DNA from: Vulcanisaeta moutnovskia 768-28
GTDB taxonomy: Archaea; Thermoproteota; Thermoprotei; Thermoproteales; Thermocladiaceae
NCBI RefSeq assembly: GCF_000190315.1
Contig: NC_015151.1
Span: 372,001 to 436,000 of the forward strand
Direction: 5' to 3'
Length of the DNA stretch: 64,000 nucleotides
Of the stretch, positions 36,171 through 44,824 are shown in pieces (the first letter of the stretch is position 1; every line of letters starts with the position of its first letter). The notes beneath the pieces were generated by a model. That model was not told the DNA's origin, did no database searches, and was given only the letters and a program-made list of their open reading frames with translations. The position numbers and the translations under genes were made by a program.

Positions 36171-37220
36171 GTGGGTAAGGTAGGCATTGTTGGATGGGGC
36201 ATCTATATACCTAGGTTCAGAATAAGCACAAAGGAAATAGCCAGGGTCTGGGGTGATGACCCACTAAGGATTAAGGATCTTTATTGGGTTGAGGAGAGGA
36301 GTGTTGGTGGTTCTGATGAGGATGCCATTACCATGTCTGTGGAAGCCTCTAGAAATGCATTAAGGAGGGCAGGTATTGATCCTAAGGAACTGGGTTCAGT
36401 ATTTGTTGGCACTGAGTCGAAACCCTATGCCGTTAAGCCAATAGCCTCAATATTAATTGATGCACTAGGAATGAGAAAACAATCCTTTGCCGTGGACATG
36501 GAATTCGCATGCAAGGCCGGCTCAGACGCAATAGTTAATGCAACAGGTCTCGTTAAGAGCGGTCTTATTAAGTATGGACTTGCAGTTGGTGTTGACCACA
36601 GTCATGGAGAGCCGGGGGATCACCTTGACTATACGGTGTCTGGCGGTGCGGCGGCCTATATCATAGGGTCTGATGGTGTTGCAGCTGAGATTGAGCATAT
36701 ATATGCATATAATTCTGACACGCCGGACTTTTGGCGTAGGGATGGCATGCCTTATGCCGTACATGGTGAGTCATTCACCGGAGAACCAGCCTACTTTAGG
36801 CATATTGTGAATGCCGCGAAGGCTCTAATGGAGGCGACGGGACTTAAACCAAGCGACTTTGATTACGCGGTCTTTCATCAACCAAATGCCAGATTCCCAG
36901 TTAGGGTTGCCCAAATGCTTGGTATACCCCTTGAGAAGGTTAAATTTGGCATTATTGCTGATAGGATAGGCAACACATACAATGGCGCTGTATTAATAGG
37001 TCTTGCAAACATCCTTGAAAATGCCAAGCCAGGTTCTAGGATACTCATGGTATCCTTTGGAAGCGGTGCTGGTTCTAATGCCTTTAGTCTAGTGACCACG
37101 GACTTACTACCTGAGAAGGTGGGTAGGGCTAGGACCGTTAGTTACTACCTTGAGAATAAGTCATACTTAGACTACGCCCTTTACTTAAGATTCAGGAACT
37201 TGATTAAGGTGTTTCAATAA
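36171..37220 (+). CDS. Hydroxymethylglutaryl-CoA synthase
   Basis: This 349-aa thiolase-fold enzyme makes HMG-CoA from acetoacetyl-CoA and acetyl-CoA, the step into mevalonate and archaeal lipids. Visible are [15 protein letters not shown], the nucleophile cysteine in [12 protein letters not shown], the histidine in [12 protein letters not shown] and the end-loop [11 protein letters not shown]. The GTG start at 36171 follows AGTTAAATAGG at about 25 nt. In many archaea it is followed by a thiolase and a DUF35 OB-fold gene that channel the reaction; here the next gene is an unrelated winged helix. Confidence 0.95.
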   Translation: MGKVGIVGWGIYIPRFRISTKEIARVWGDDPLRIKDLYWVEERSVGGSDEDAITMSVEASRNALRRAGIDPKELGSVFVGTESKPYAVKPIASILIDALGMRKQSFAVDMEFACKAGSDAIVNATGLVKSGLIKYGLAVGVDHSHGEPGDHLDYTVSGGAAAYIIGSDGVAAEIEHIYAYNSDTPDFWRRDGMPYAVHGESFTGEPAYFRHIVNAAKALMEATGLKPSDFDYAVFHQPNARFPVRVAQMLGIPLEKVKFGIIADRIGNTYNGAVLIGLANILENAKPGSRILMVSFGSGAGSNAFSLVTTDLLPEKVGRARTVSYYLENKSYLDYALYLRFRNLIKVFQ

Positions 37221-37274
37221 TATCGGTTTGTCGGTATCTTAATCTTTAAAAATAAATAGTTAAAAAACAACGTA

Positions 37275-37568
37275 ATGCCTCGCAAGCAAACCGTTAGAAT
37301 AGTGGAGAGGAAAAAGGAAATACTAGAATTATTAATTAAGGAGGGTGAGTTACCGACCAATGAAATTGTTAAGAAAACGAACTTAAGCCACAGCCAGGTC
37401 TTTTACGCATTAAAGCTTCTTCAGAGGGATGGATTAATTAGGGAAATTAAGAGAGGTAAGGTGGCCTACTGGAAGGCTTCAGATAATGCTCAGGAGGCGC
37501 TTAAGGCACTTGAGCAGGAGGTTAAGGAGGAGGTCATGGAGGGTGAGGAGACGACGGGGGAGACTTAG
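37275..37568 (+). CDS. Winged-helix DNA-binding protein
   Basis: This 97-aa protein has one clear winged helix: KKEILELLIKEGELPTNEIVKKTNLSHSQVFYALKLLQRDGLI, then a wing with RGKVAYW, and an acidic tail (EQEVKEEVMEGEE). It is of the size of small archaeal MarR/ArsR-type or SSV-like regulators. The ATG lies about 26 nt after TCTTTAAAAATA, so the mRNA is leaderless. Target genes are unknown; HMG-CoA synthase upstream is one candidate. Confidence 0.75.
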   Translation: MPRKQTVRIVERKKEILELLIKEGELPTNEIVKKTNLSHSQVFYALKLLQRDGLIREIKRGKVAYWKASDNAQEALKALEQEVKEEVMEGEETTGET

Positions 37569-37601
37569 GCTTTTTAATTCAAGAATTAATGTAGTATCTG
37601 A

Positions 37602-37651
37602 ATGATGAGGCGGGCAGAATCCGTAAAAATGACGAGACTGTCTCACACTGA
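37602..37651 (+). ncRNA. Probable C/D-box sRNA (2'-O-methylation guide)
   Basis: In the 114-171 nt gap between the winged-helix gene and ribK a 50-nt unit has box C ATGATGA (37602-37608), a C'-like ATGACGA (37629-37635) and box D CTGA (37648-37651). The spacer before box D is exactly 12 nt (37636-37647), and so is the first guide segment (37609-37620), but the D' box is degenerate (CCGT). A CTTTTTAATTC element at 37570-37580 lies 25 nt before position 37600. The D guide is complementary to a conserved 23S rRNA stretch (see findings). Confidence 0.62.
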
Positions 37652-37739
37652 CTAAAATACTAACATTATTAATCGTCCATGATTGTTCACTAAAAGAGGA
37701 AGCGTTAATAAATGGGTAATTTACGCCAATGCGGAGTCT

Positions 37740-38444
37740 ATGGAGAATTCCGTGAGCCGCACTTCCTTGGGAATTGATTATAAGCTCCTTCGAAGGATTC
37801 CATACTTAATATTATTGGTTAAGTACGGCATTAATGATAGAGATTACGTGGCAATAAACCTAACTAGACTCGCTAATGATGTAGGCACAACACCACAGAA
37901 TGTATTTAAAATAATAAATAGGCTTGCTGAGGACGATTTAATTATTAAGTCTACGATTAATGGTCAATTAGCGATTAAATTTTCCCAAAGGGCCTCCGAG
38001 GCTCTTCGATTCGTGATAGACACGATTAGGCATTACCTTGATGAGAGGCTGGTGATTAGACTTGTTGGTAATGTGGTCTCTGGGCTTGGTGAGGGTAGTT
38101 TCTACATGAGTCTTGATGGCTATGTTAAACAATTTATTGAGAAGCTTGGGTTTAAGCCATACCCAGGAACCCTCAATATTAGGCTAAAGCCCGAGTACAT
38201 TAAGTACAGACTTTACCTAGACGCATTGCCAGGCATATACATAGAGGGCTTTAGTAATGGTGTTAGAACGTATGGAAGTGTTAAGTGCTTCAAGGCATCA
38301 ATACATGGATTACCAGGTGCTATATTACTGATTGAAAGAACTCACCACGGTCTTGACACAATAGAGATAATATCGCCCTATAGATTAAGGTATGAATTAG
38401 GTCTTAAGGATGGTGATGAGGTTGAGGTATTAGTGAACCTATGA
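37740..38444 (+). CDS. ribK: CTP-dependent riboflavin kinase with N-terminal winged helix
   Basis: This 234-aa protein combines an N-terminal winged helix (about 12-90: LARLAND/TTPQNVFKIINRLAEDDLI) with the archaeal RibK beta-barrel, which makes FMN from riboflavin using CTP. RibK motifs are GNVVSGLGEGSFYM, the PYPGTLNIRLKPEY segment and GAILLIERTHHGLDTIEIISP. ATG 37740 is chosen because GTTAATAAATGG at about 37705-37714 would start transcription close to it; the TTG at 37683 is upstream of that element. The winged-helix part may let it regulate its own gene; that is inference. Confidence 0.9.
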   Translation: MENSVSRTSLGIDYKLLRRIPYLILLVKYGINDRDYVAINLTRLANDVGTTPQNVFKIINRLAEDDLIIKSTINGQLAIKFSQRASEALRFVIDTIRHYLDERLVIRLVGNVVSGLGEGSFYMSLDGYVKQFIEKLGFKPYPGTLNIRLKPEYIKYRLYLDALPGIYIEGFSNGVRTYGSVKCFKASIHGLPGAILLIERTHHGLDTIEIISPYRLRYELGLKDGDEVEVLVNL

Positions 38445-38453
38445 GCGTCTAAA

Positions 38454-39029
38454 TTACTTACTGGAACAGTTAGATATTAATGTTATGTAAGCAAGGTCTT
38501 CAAGAACCTCAGCCCTATTAAGTGCTTCATACGGTGTTGAACCTAGTGTGACTAATCCATGATTCCTTAGAATCACAGCGGTCACGCCCCTTCTAGACAC
38601 TGCCTTACTAACGGCATTGGCCAACTCAGCACTTCCAGGTTTCAGGTAAGGCACCTCAACAACTTCACCAACGTATGATATCGCCTCACTAAGTGATAGG
38701 TCAATCTTAAGACCGGCTCTGCTTAATGCCAATATATTGGGTGGGTGAGTATGAAGTATAAACTTAGCATCATTCCTAGCCTTATAAATACCTACGTGCA
38801 TCCTCCACTCACTGCTGGGATTGCTGCCGGATATGATTGTTCCATCAAGCCTAATCTTGACGATGCTCTGCGGCTTTATGAGTATCTTTGGCATCGATGT
38901 CGGTGTTATCAAAACCTCATCATTACTCAACCTAGCACTGGCATTTCCGCCAAGTAGGTCTACGAGTTTTCTTGCATATGCTAATCTAAAGATCTCAACA
39001 AGTGATCTTCTTAATGATGTTTCGTTCAT
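38454..39029 (-). CDS. Class II aldolase/adducin family protein
   Basis: This 191-aa protein has the zinc-binding aldolase fold: GGNASARLSNDEVLITPTSMPK, SSEWRMHVGIY, the metal histidines in LHTHPPN, and RNHGLVTLG. The catalytic Glu lies in SSEWRMH. Family members are fuculose/rhamnulose-phosphate aldolases or methylthioribulose-phosphate dehydratases; the substrate is not clear. Start ATG 39029 fits homologues and a minus-strand TTTTTATACC element near 39050; the longer frame from 39140 runs into the divergent gene's promoter. Confidence 0.87.
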   Translation of the reverse strand: MNETSLRRSLVEIFRLAYARKLVDLLGGNASARLSNDEVLITPTSMPKILIKPQSIVKIRLDGTIISGSNPSSEWRMHVGIYKARNDAKFILHTHPPNILALSRAGLKIDLSLSEAISYVGEVVEVPYLKPGSAELANAVSKAVSRRGVTAVILRNHGLVTLGSTPYEALNRAEVLEDLAYITLISNCSSK

Positions 39030-39115
39030 ATAAAGACGGTATATTATTAGGGTATAAAAATATGTTCTAAATATAGTTAAAACGTATAAGTACATGGCCA
39101 TATAATAAAGGATTG

Positions 39116-39985
39116 ATGGGGTATATCGATGCCCATACACACATTGTATTTAAGGAAACAATAACTGAGGAATTACTTAACTTTGCATTAAGGGAATGGG
39201 GTGCGCCCCGTGAGACGGTACTAATGGGTGTTAAGGACGTTGTTAAGATACTTGATGATGCGAATATTGATTATGTAGGTATTATGGCATTTCCATCGAG
39301 AAAGCTGGGTATTGCCAAGGAGGATTATGCAATAAGGGTAATAAACGCAGTTAGGGATTACGCGGATAGATTTGCGATAATAGGTGGTGTGGAAGCTAAT
39401 GAGTTGTCCATAGAGGATACTAGGCACTGGCTTGAGAGACAGTATGAGGCGGGTATTAGTGCAATTAAGGTTCATCCACCGCACATGTGGCTGAAACCGA
39501 ACGCATACAGGCCGGAGGAGGGTGGATTAAGGCAGCTTGAGATTATTTATCAATTCGCAGTAGATCATGGATTGCCGGTCTACATACATACGGGTACGAG
39601 CGCATTCTCAAGGGCCAGGAATAAATATGGAGATCCAATATTCGTTGATGATGTCGCTGTGGATTTTCCAAGACTAACGATTCTCGTATCGCATGTAGGT
39701 AGACCGAATTGGATTGCTACAGCATTTCAATTAATCAGGATAAGACCAAACATTTTAGCTGATCTTTCAAGTATACCTCCTAAAAGGATACTGGACTACA
39801 TACCAAGACTCTCTGAAATAAGTGATAAATCAATATATGGGAGTGACTATCCAGGACCTGGCGTCCATGATATAAAGGCAAATCTGCAGGAATTCCTAAA
39901 TATATCAATGTCGAAGGAAGTGATAAAGAAGATAGTTGATGATAATCCAAGAAGGGTTCTGAAGCCGTTATCAAGAAATAGATAG
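39116..39985 (+). CDS. Amidohydrolase family (amidohydro_2) metal-dependent hydrolase
   Basis: This 289-aa TIM-barrel hydrolase has the metal ligands DAHTHIV at the N-terminus, IKVHPPHMW, VYIHTGTS, LVSHVGRPNW and the late YGSDYPGPG, in the order of the PF04909 family (decarboxylases and lactonases). The ATG at 39116 lies directly after a TTG at 39113; the former is preferred. Substrate cannot be deduced. It is divergent from the class II aldolase, so a shared small-carbon pathway is possible but unproven. Confidence 0.83.
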   Translation: MGYIDAHTHIVFKETITEELLNFALREWGAPRETVLMGVKDVVKILDDANIDYVGIMAFPSRKLGIAKEDYAIRVINAVRDYADRFAIIGGVEANELSIEDTRHWLERQYEAGISAIKVHPPHMWLKPNAYRPEEGGLRQLEIIYQFAVDHGLPVYIHTGTSAFSRARNKYGDPIFVDDVAVDFPRLTILVSHVGRPNWIATAFQLIRIRPNILADLSSIPPKRILDYIPRLSEISDKSIYGSDYPGPGVHDIKANLQEFLNISMSKEVIKKIVDDNPRRVLKPLSRNR

Positions 39986-40009
39986 AGCATGAGTAAAGGT
40001 AATTTAAGG

Positions 40010-40019
40010 TTTAAAAATA
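40010..40019 (+). promoter_or_regulatory. TATA-like promoter of tRNA-Leu
   Basis: TTTAAAAATA is centred about 27 nt before the first base of the tRNA. Confidence 0.55.
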
Positions 40020-40040
40020 CTATGAAGAAGTATTTATCTT

Positions 40041-40142
40041 GCGGGGGTGCCCGAGCCTGGTCAAAGGGGGCGGACTCAAGATTATAAGTGAGATATCCGC
40101 TGGCGAAGGCCTGCGTGGGTTCGAATCCCACCCCCCGCACCA
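40041..40142 (+). tRNA. tRNA-Leu (CAA) with a 14-nt intron
   Basis: The sequence folds with acceptor GCGGGGG/CCCCCGC, D-stem CCC/GGG, anticodon stem GCGGA/TCCGC, loop CTCAAGA (anticodon CAA at 40077-40079), a long variable arm typical of Leu and Ser tRNAs, and T-arm GTGGG-TTCGAAT-CCCAC. The discriminator A and the CCA end are encoded (40139-40142). An intron interrupts the loop after position 37. Confidence 0.95.
40081..40094 (+). other. tRNA-Leu intron with bulge-helix-bulge splice sites
   Basis: Removing ATTATAAGTGAGAT restores the anticodon loop. CTCA (40075-40078) pairs with TGAG (40089-40092) as the 4-bp central helix, flanked by 3-nt bulges AGA (40079-40081) and ATA (40093-40095). Cutting after the second base of each bulge gives exactly this 14-nt intron between positions 37 and 38. 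Confidence 0.88.
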
Positions 40143-40335
40143 AAAACTGAAGTTGCTTTTCGCGGTGCTGTGCGCCTTAATTTAATTATGTTAGTTCGTA
40201 CTTATTTCACTATCTCTATTGTTAATACTATCGTACTTTTAGTTCAAACCTTTATCTTTAAATATGGCCTTTAATAATATTTCAATCTTAATATTCACAT
40301 AATACTTAAAAAGTTCTCAAAGAATATATTACCTA

Positions 40336-41157
40336 ATGACAGATTTTATACTCCAAGCAACTACGTCCATATCCAGTGCCTTGTCCAGTATGTTGAGTGA
40401 GTTAATTCTTGCTATACCATCGATAATACTCTTCATAATAATAGCACTAATAGGTTATGCAATAGCCGTTGTTGTAGCCAGGGTAATTAAAAAGCTCCTG
40501 CCATCATTGATCAAGCAGGCTGGTTTGAGCCCTGAGATTGTTGGTATTATTGCTGGTGCCGTTGAGGCCTTCATAATTCTGATAGCGCTTGCTATAGCCT
40601 TCTCAGTGTTGAGTCTTGGACCTGCCACGGTTTGGGTTGCAATGATCGCTAAGTACCTGCCATCGCTTGCCGGTGCCATTATATTGCTGACACTGGGCTT
40701 ATTACTTGTTGACTTATTGGTCGACTATATGCAGAAGAAGATGGGTATTACAGATGAGTTACTTGCAACGATAATTAATGTACTTAGGTTCGGTCTTTAC
40801 GCAGTGATAATAACGATAGCGGCTAACCTAGCCATTTTCTATTGGATACCTAACATAAGCCCATACCTATTCTACGATATAATAATAGCATCGATAATCC
40901 TACTATTCAGCTTCAGCATCGTTAATAAGGCAATTAACGACATTAGTAAGGAACACCCAGAGATGAAGGATATACTTGGCTATGCGAGGTTAATACTTTA
41001 CGCAATATTCATACTAGTCACTGTGGCCATAATCGTGCAGCCCTTCGCTAACATAACACAGATAATATACGCTATGGCATGGGGTCTAGCAATTGCCTTT
41101 GGCATAATAGTAATACCGTTAATTTATGCTCTCGCTAAAAAGATTGTGCAGACATAA
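40336..41157 (+). CDS. Multi-helix membrane protein with MscS-type transmembrane helices
   Basis: This 273-aa protein has about seven predicted membrane helices. Segments such as LIGYAIAVVVARVIKKLLPSLIKQAG and LGLLLVDLLVDYMQKKMG resemble the conserved transmembrane helix repeat (PF05552) found before MscS channel domains, but the soluble MscS beta-barrel domain is absent. It may be a channel-like or scaffold membrane protein. It has an ACTTAAAAAG promoter element about 27 nt before the ATG. Confidence 0.7.
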   Translation: MTDFILQATTSISSALSSMLSELILAIPSIILFIIIALIGYAIAVVVARVIKKLLPSLIKQAGLSPEIVGIIAGAVEAFIILIALAIAFSVLSLGPATVWVAMIAKYLPSLAGAIILLTLGLLLVDLLVDYMQKKMGITDELLATIINVLRFGLYAVIITIAANLAIFYWIPNISPYLFYDIIIASIILLFSFSIVNKAINDISKEHPEMKDILGYARLILYAIFILVTVAIIVQPFANITQIIYAMAWGLAIAFGIIVIPLIYALAKKIVQT

Positions 41158-41180
41158 TAGAATCGATGAATTTTACTCCA

Positions 41181-41801
41181 TTAAAAATCTTCATTTTTTA
41201 TTCTTGGTAATACACTAATCCTATTCTGAAGTTCTATGTATATTTTTATCCAATCAATCCTGAATATTATGAAGGCTAATGCTGTAAATGTAATTGCCAT
41301 GATTATCTGGAACGTGGTTAGGCCAATGCTTGGTCTTAATATGCCGTATAATGATGAGAAGAGGAGAAGTTCTATTGGTATTTCTATTGAACTCTTTATT
41401 ATTTTACCAATGAGTACGTACGCATTTAATCTTAATGGACTTATTAATGCAGCCCCGGTGCCTATGTATAGGTAATCATCAAGGGGCAATCCCGGTAATG
41501 CAGCCAAGATTATTACTAGTATCCATAATGGCGCCTTATTAGATAATAGTATTATTAGTTTCACGGCGCTGGTTCGTTTGAGGGGTCTTCGTAATGCATA
41601 GCCTAGAATGTATGATACGTTCTTAGAGACTGTCGCACCTAATGCCGTTATAATAATTGCTAAGGCTATATATAGGGTCGATGCTTTAGTACTAAGTAAG
41701 GTTAGTGATGCGTACACTGTATATGCCTCACCGAAGAATGGCACTGCATTACTTATGAAGCTTACGAATAAATCCATTATTAATATTGGTATTATATTCA
41801 T
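41181..41801 (-). CDS. VTT-domain (DedA-like) membrane protein
   Basis: This 206-aa protein has five to six hydrophobic segments. FFGEAYTVYASLTLL near the start, GATVSKNVSYILGYAL and AALPGLPLDDYLYIGTGAALI fit the re-entrant loops of VTT/DedA proteins, which translocate lipids or solutes across membranes. It begins 9 nt after the Lon-like protease gene on the same strand, so the two are probably one operon. Confidence 0.68.
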   Translation of the reverse strand: MNIIPILIMDLFVSFISNAVPFFGEAYTVYASLTLLSTKASTLYIALAIIITALGATVSKNVSYILGYALRRPLKRTSAVKLIILLSNKAPLWILVIILAALPGLPLDDYLYIGTGAALISPLRLNAYVLIGKIIKSSIEIPIELLLFSSLYGILRPSIGLTTFQIIMAITFTALAFIIFRIDWIKIYIELQNRISVLPRIKNEDF

Positions 41802-41810
41802 TTACCAGGA

Positions 41811-43721
41811 TTAAGTTTGAGTTGCTTTTAGGCTTTTTATTGAGAATACAGCAACACCTACCGCAAGTGCTATTAATGCGATCCCCACGGCAAGGGGTAC
41901 TGTGTTATAACTTATTGGTTGATTAGGCGCAACATTTAATGAGGCATTACTTGCATTTATTGGTACTATGCTCGATATCGTGAATGAAATACTACAGGAA
42001 TTCGTTGAGGAAGCCAATTCATAAAGAGCCTGTGAATATGAGGCTGCTAGTTCATAGAGTTGCAATGCGGCTGTTAGGTCATTAATATTACCGGTTGAAT
42101 TATACCTGGTTAGGTAGTAGTTGCCGAAGTCTATGTATGATACTGCAAGCATGGGGAATAAGCCGCACCTATTCTCTGCCTCATATGTATTGAATATTGC
42201 TAGCTCCTTGACGTAATCCGTAACATTAACCAGATACCCAGTGTTTATTTCTCCGTTTATTATCGGCGTAAATAATAGATGTAGCATGGCGTCATTACTC
42301 GATATAACATCAAGACTTTGCGCAAGAGCTAGTGGATAGAGGCCATTTTGGTAATTATTTTGTGCTTCCTGAACCTCTTGAGTTATTGAATTCATACCCT
42401 GAAGAACACTAGATACTCCAACCGCACTTGATAATGAGAGTGTGTACTCGGTTATTGATTGTGCATATACCAGGTACATGCTTGTTAAATCCTCAAGGTA
42501 AAACTCTGATAATGGTGCTCCACCCTTTATTGCATTCAGTACTGCTAACCAATCACCCAGTGTCTCTATCCTAGCCTTCGCATAAGCCAAGTTACTTATT
42601 GCGTCACTGATATCATTACTTGATAAGTCCTGAGCCGCGGCACTCAATGATTGTTGTGCATCAAAGATCCTATCATATATTCCAATTATTATATCTATGT
42701 TGGCTGTAGTCACGTTATAATGCTGTAGTGTATTTTCATAGTTCTGTAATTCAATGTTCAATTGATTAAGTAACCCACTTAGCTGCTGGCTTGTATAGTT
42801 CTGCATTTCGTCTTGGTAATAATTAATTAATCCCTGAAATCCAAGACTTGCTGCGGTATAGTACATGCTCTGATTTCCGTAATTAATCGCCTTCTTAATG
42901 TAATTAGTGACATTAGGATCTGTGGAGTTAATGGCACCCGTGCTAATTATCCTATCGTATATCCTCATCCATAGGAATTCCGTAACATTGACATAAGCCT
43001 GATTCTTAAGTACTTGTGTTGATACTGATGGTATTGAGAGATTGGCACCCGTGAAGTAATAAATGGCTTGTCTAACATCCATTACGGGTATTACATCAAC
43101 ACCTAAACTCTTTCCATAACTTATTAAGTTAATCACCTGACCACTACTGGTCTGATATATTTGTTGTCCATACGGTATCAACACTATTTCATAACCCTCC
43201 TGAGCCGCTGCCTCAATCTTGGACGGTAAGCCACCCACTGGACCTATTGAACCGTCGGGTAATATCATGCCGGTCATCACAACATCAGGATTTAACGTGT
43301 GATTCGTTATTAATGCCCACATTGCGACCGTCATATAGCCACTTGCTGATGGACCACCAATTTCGAGGGTTGTTGGTTCAACGTTTATTAAGAAATTGTA
43401 CTCGTTAAATGGTTGATTTGCTAAGTATGTGGCGACCAATGCGGCTATTTGGGATGATGATAAGAACGTACCACTTTCAGCAGTTGGTAGTGGGCTTGAG
43501 GCAACATATACATAACCTGAGCCTGGTTTTATTGCCGTTATTGTTATATTTATAATAGCACCACTATTGTTTGAGGACACAGCTAATGCATGCACAGTCA
43601 ATGACCTAGTATATACGACGATTTGCTGCCACTCATCTGCCAATCCAATTATTAACGAACTTAGTACTAGGACCAACGCCATCAGTATTATGATACTTAC
43701 TATCTTAAGGTCTTTGACCAT
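41811..43721 (-). CDS. Membrane-anchored Lon-type (S16) serine protease
   Basis: This 636-aa protein has an N-terminal membrane segment (residues 7-28), a Lon-type proteolytic domain (about 50-220), a long helical region and a C-terminal helix (VGIALIALAVGVAVFSI). The Ser-Lys dyad is visible: serine in GGPSASGYMTV and lysine in GGLPSKIEAAAQEG. There is no AAA+ module, so it works without ATP, as in the archaeal COG1750 family. The topology suggests an outward-facing surface protease. Many Asn-x-Ser/Thr sites fit glycosylation outside. Confidence 0.88.
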   Translation of the reverse strand: MVKDLKIVSIIILMALVLVLSSLIIGLADEWQQIVVYTRSLTVHALAVSSNNSGAIINITITAIKPGSGYVYVASSPLPTAESGTFLSSSQIAALVATYLANQPFNEYNFLINVEPTTLEIGGPSASGYMTVAMWALITNHTLNPDVVMTGMILPDGSIGPVGGLPSKIEAAAQEGYEIVLIPYGQQIYQTSSGQVINLISYGKSLGVDVIPVMDVRQAIYYFTGANLSIPSVSTQVLKNQAYVNVTEFLWMRIYDRIISTGAINSTDPNVTNYIKKAINYGNQSMYYTAASLGFQGLINYYQDEMQNYTSQQLSGLLNQLNIELQNYENTLQHYNVTTANIDIIIGIYDRIFDAQQSLSAAAQDLSSNDISDAISNLAYAKARIETLGDWLAVLNAIKGGAPLSEFYLEDLTSMYLVYAQSITEYTLSLSSAVGVSSVLQGMNSITQEVQEAQNNYQNGLYPLALAQSLDVISSNDAMLHLLFTPIINGEINTGYLVNVTDYVKELAIFNTYEAENRCGLFPMLAVSYIDFGNYYLTRYNSTGNINDLTAALQLYELAASYSQALYELASSTNSCSISFTISSIVPINASNASLNVAPNQPISYNTVPLAVGIALIALAVGVAVFSIKSLKATQT

Positions 43722-43802
43722 ACAATGTGATGATGCTCCCTTGATTAATAAAACTTACACACTTCACTAATCGAATTAATTTAAATGAGTAATTGTAAAT
43801 TC

Positions 43803-44744
43803 TCACGCTAATAGTGATATTAACACGGCCTTAGCCGTGTGCAGCCTATTCTCCGCCTGATCCCAAACTACACTTTGTGGCCCATCAATAACATCATCAG
43901 TAACCTCCTCACCCCTATGTGCGGGTAGGCAGTGCATGAAGACAGCTTGAGGACCTGCCTTCCTCATTAATTCAGCATTGACTTGATAGGACCTAAATAC
44001 CTTCTTCCTCTCCTCGGCCTCAGTCTCCATACCCATACTAACCCAAACGTCCGTATACACCGCATCAACCCCTCTCACGTCCTCAGTATTATCACTAATC
44101 ATGATATTCGCACCAGTCCTCCTCGTATCTTCCGTAAGCAACTCAGCAAATTTAGTGGGCCAGTACTTTCTAGGTGATATTATCCTAACCTCCCAACCAA
44201 GTTTAGCGCCTATTATCATTAGAGAGTGGGCAATGTTATTATCACCATCACCAACAAAAGCAATTCTTAATCCCTCAAGTCTGCTCCTTACTTCCCATAG
44301 GGTTAATGCATCTGCCAATGCCTGTAATGGATGCTCTTTATCGCTCAAGGCATTTATAACAGGTACTACGGCGTACTTAGCCATCTCGATTAATGACTCA
44401 TGCTTATACACCCTGGCTGCGATGGCGTCCACGAACCTATCAACAACCCTCGCGGTATCCGCAATGGTCTCTCCACGGCCTAGCTGAAGCTCCTGCGGAT
44501 TTGAGTAAATGACATGCATTCCCAACTGAGTTGCAGCCGCATCAAGACTTACCCTGGTTCTCGTACTTGGTTTTTCAAAGATCATTAAGAGAGTCCTGCC
44601 CCTCAGTATATCGTTATACCGCTCACCTTGGTAATACCTTGATTTAAGGTCTCTGGAGAGGTTTAGTAAGTACTTGATTTCATCGGTTGTGTAGTCCATA
44701 AGTGTTATGTAGTCCCTACCCTTGAGTGCTCTTACGTTTGTCAC
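43803..44744 (-). CDS. argF: Ornithine carbamoyltransferase
   Basis: This 313-aa enzyme makes citrulline from ornithine and carbamoyl phosphate in arginine synthesis. Motifs: KPSTRTRVSL (carbamoyl phosphate site), HPLQALADALT, DGDNNIAHSL, and HCLPAHRGEEV, with the Cys that binds ornithine. The start is GTG 44744. Aspartate carbamoyltransferase is unlikely given HCLPAHRG. No other arginine gene is adjacent. Confidence 0.95.
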   Translation of the reverse strand: MTNVRALKGRDYITLMDYTTDEIKYLLNLSRDLKSRYYQGERYNDILRGRTLLMIFEKPSTRTRVSLDAAATQLGMHVIYSNPQELQLGRGETIADTARVVDRFVDAIAARVYKHESLIEMAKYAVVPVINALSDKEHPLQALADALTLWEVRSRLEGLRIAFVGDGDNNIAHSLMIIGAKLGWEVRIISPRKYWPTKFAELLTEDTRRTGANIMISDNTEDVRGVDAVYTDVWVSMGMETEAEERKKVFRSYQVNAELMRKAGPQAVFMHCLPAHRGEEVTDDVIDGPQSVVWDQAENRLHTAKAVLISLLA

Positions 44745-44795
44745 GGTAATGTATTATTGATAGGGGTTATTAAAGCATGACCTCACGGCGTTAAG

Positions 44796-44804
44796 TTTTT
44801 ATAG
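44796..44804 (+). promoter_or_regulatory. TATA-like promoter of top6A
   Basis: TTTTTATAG is centred about 25 nt before GTG 44825, which favours that start over the TTG at 44813. Confidence 0.45.
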
Positions 44805-44824
44805 TAAGTGCTTTGTCATGTGTC

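Noticed and set aside
37609-37620. First guide (before D') of the C/D-box sRNA as a functional guide
   Set aside because: The D' box is CCGT rather than CTGA, so a functional C'/D' unit is doubtful and I could not match the guide confidently to rRNA.
39847-40143. 98-aa open frame on the minus strand containing GVGFEPT
   Set aside because: This is the antisense of the tRNA-Leu gene; GVGFEPT-type ORFs are a well-known annotation artefact of tRNA T-arm sequence.
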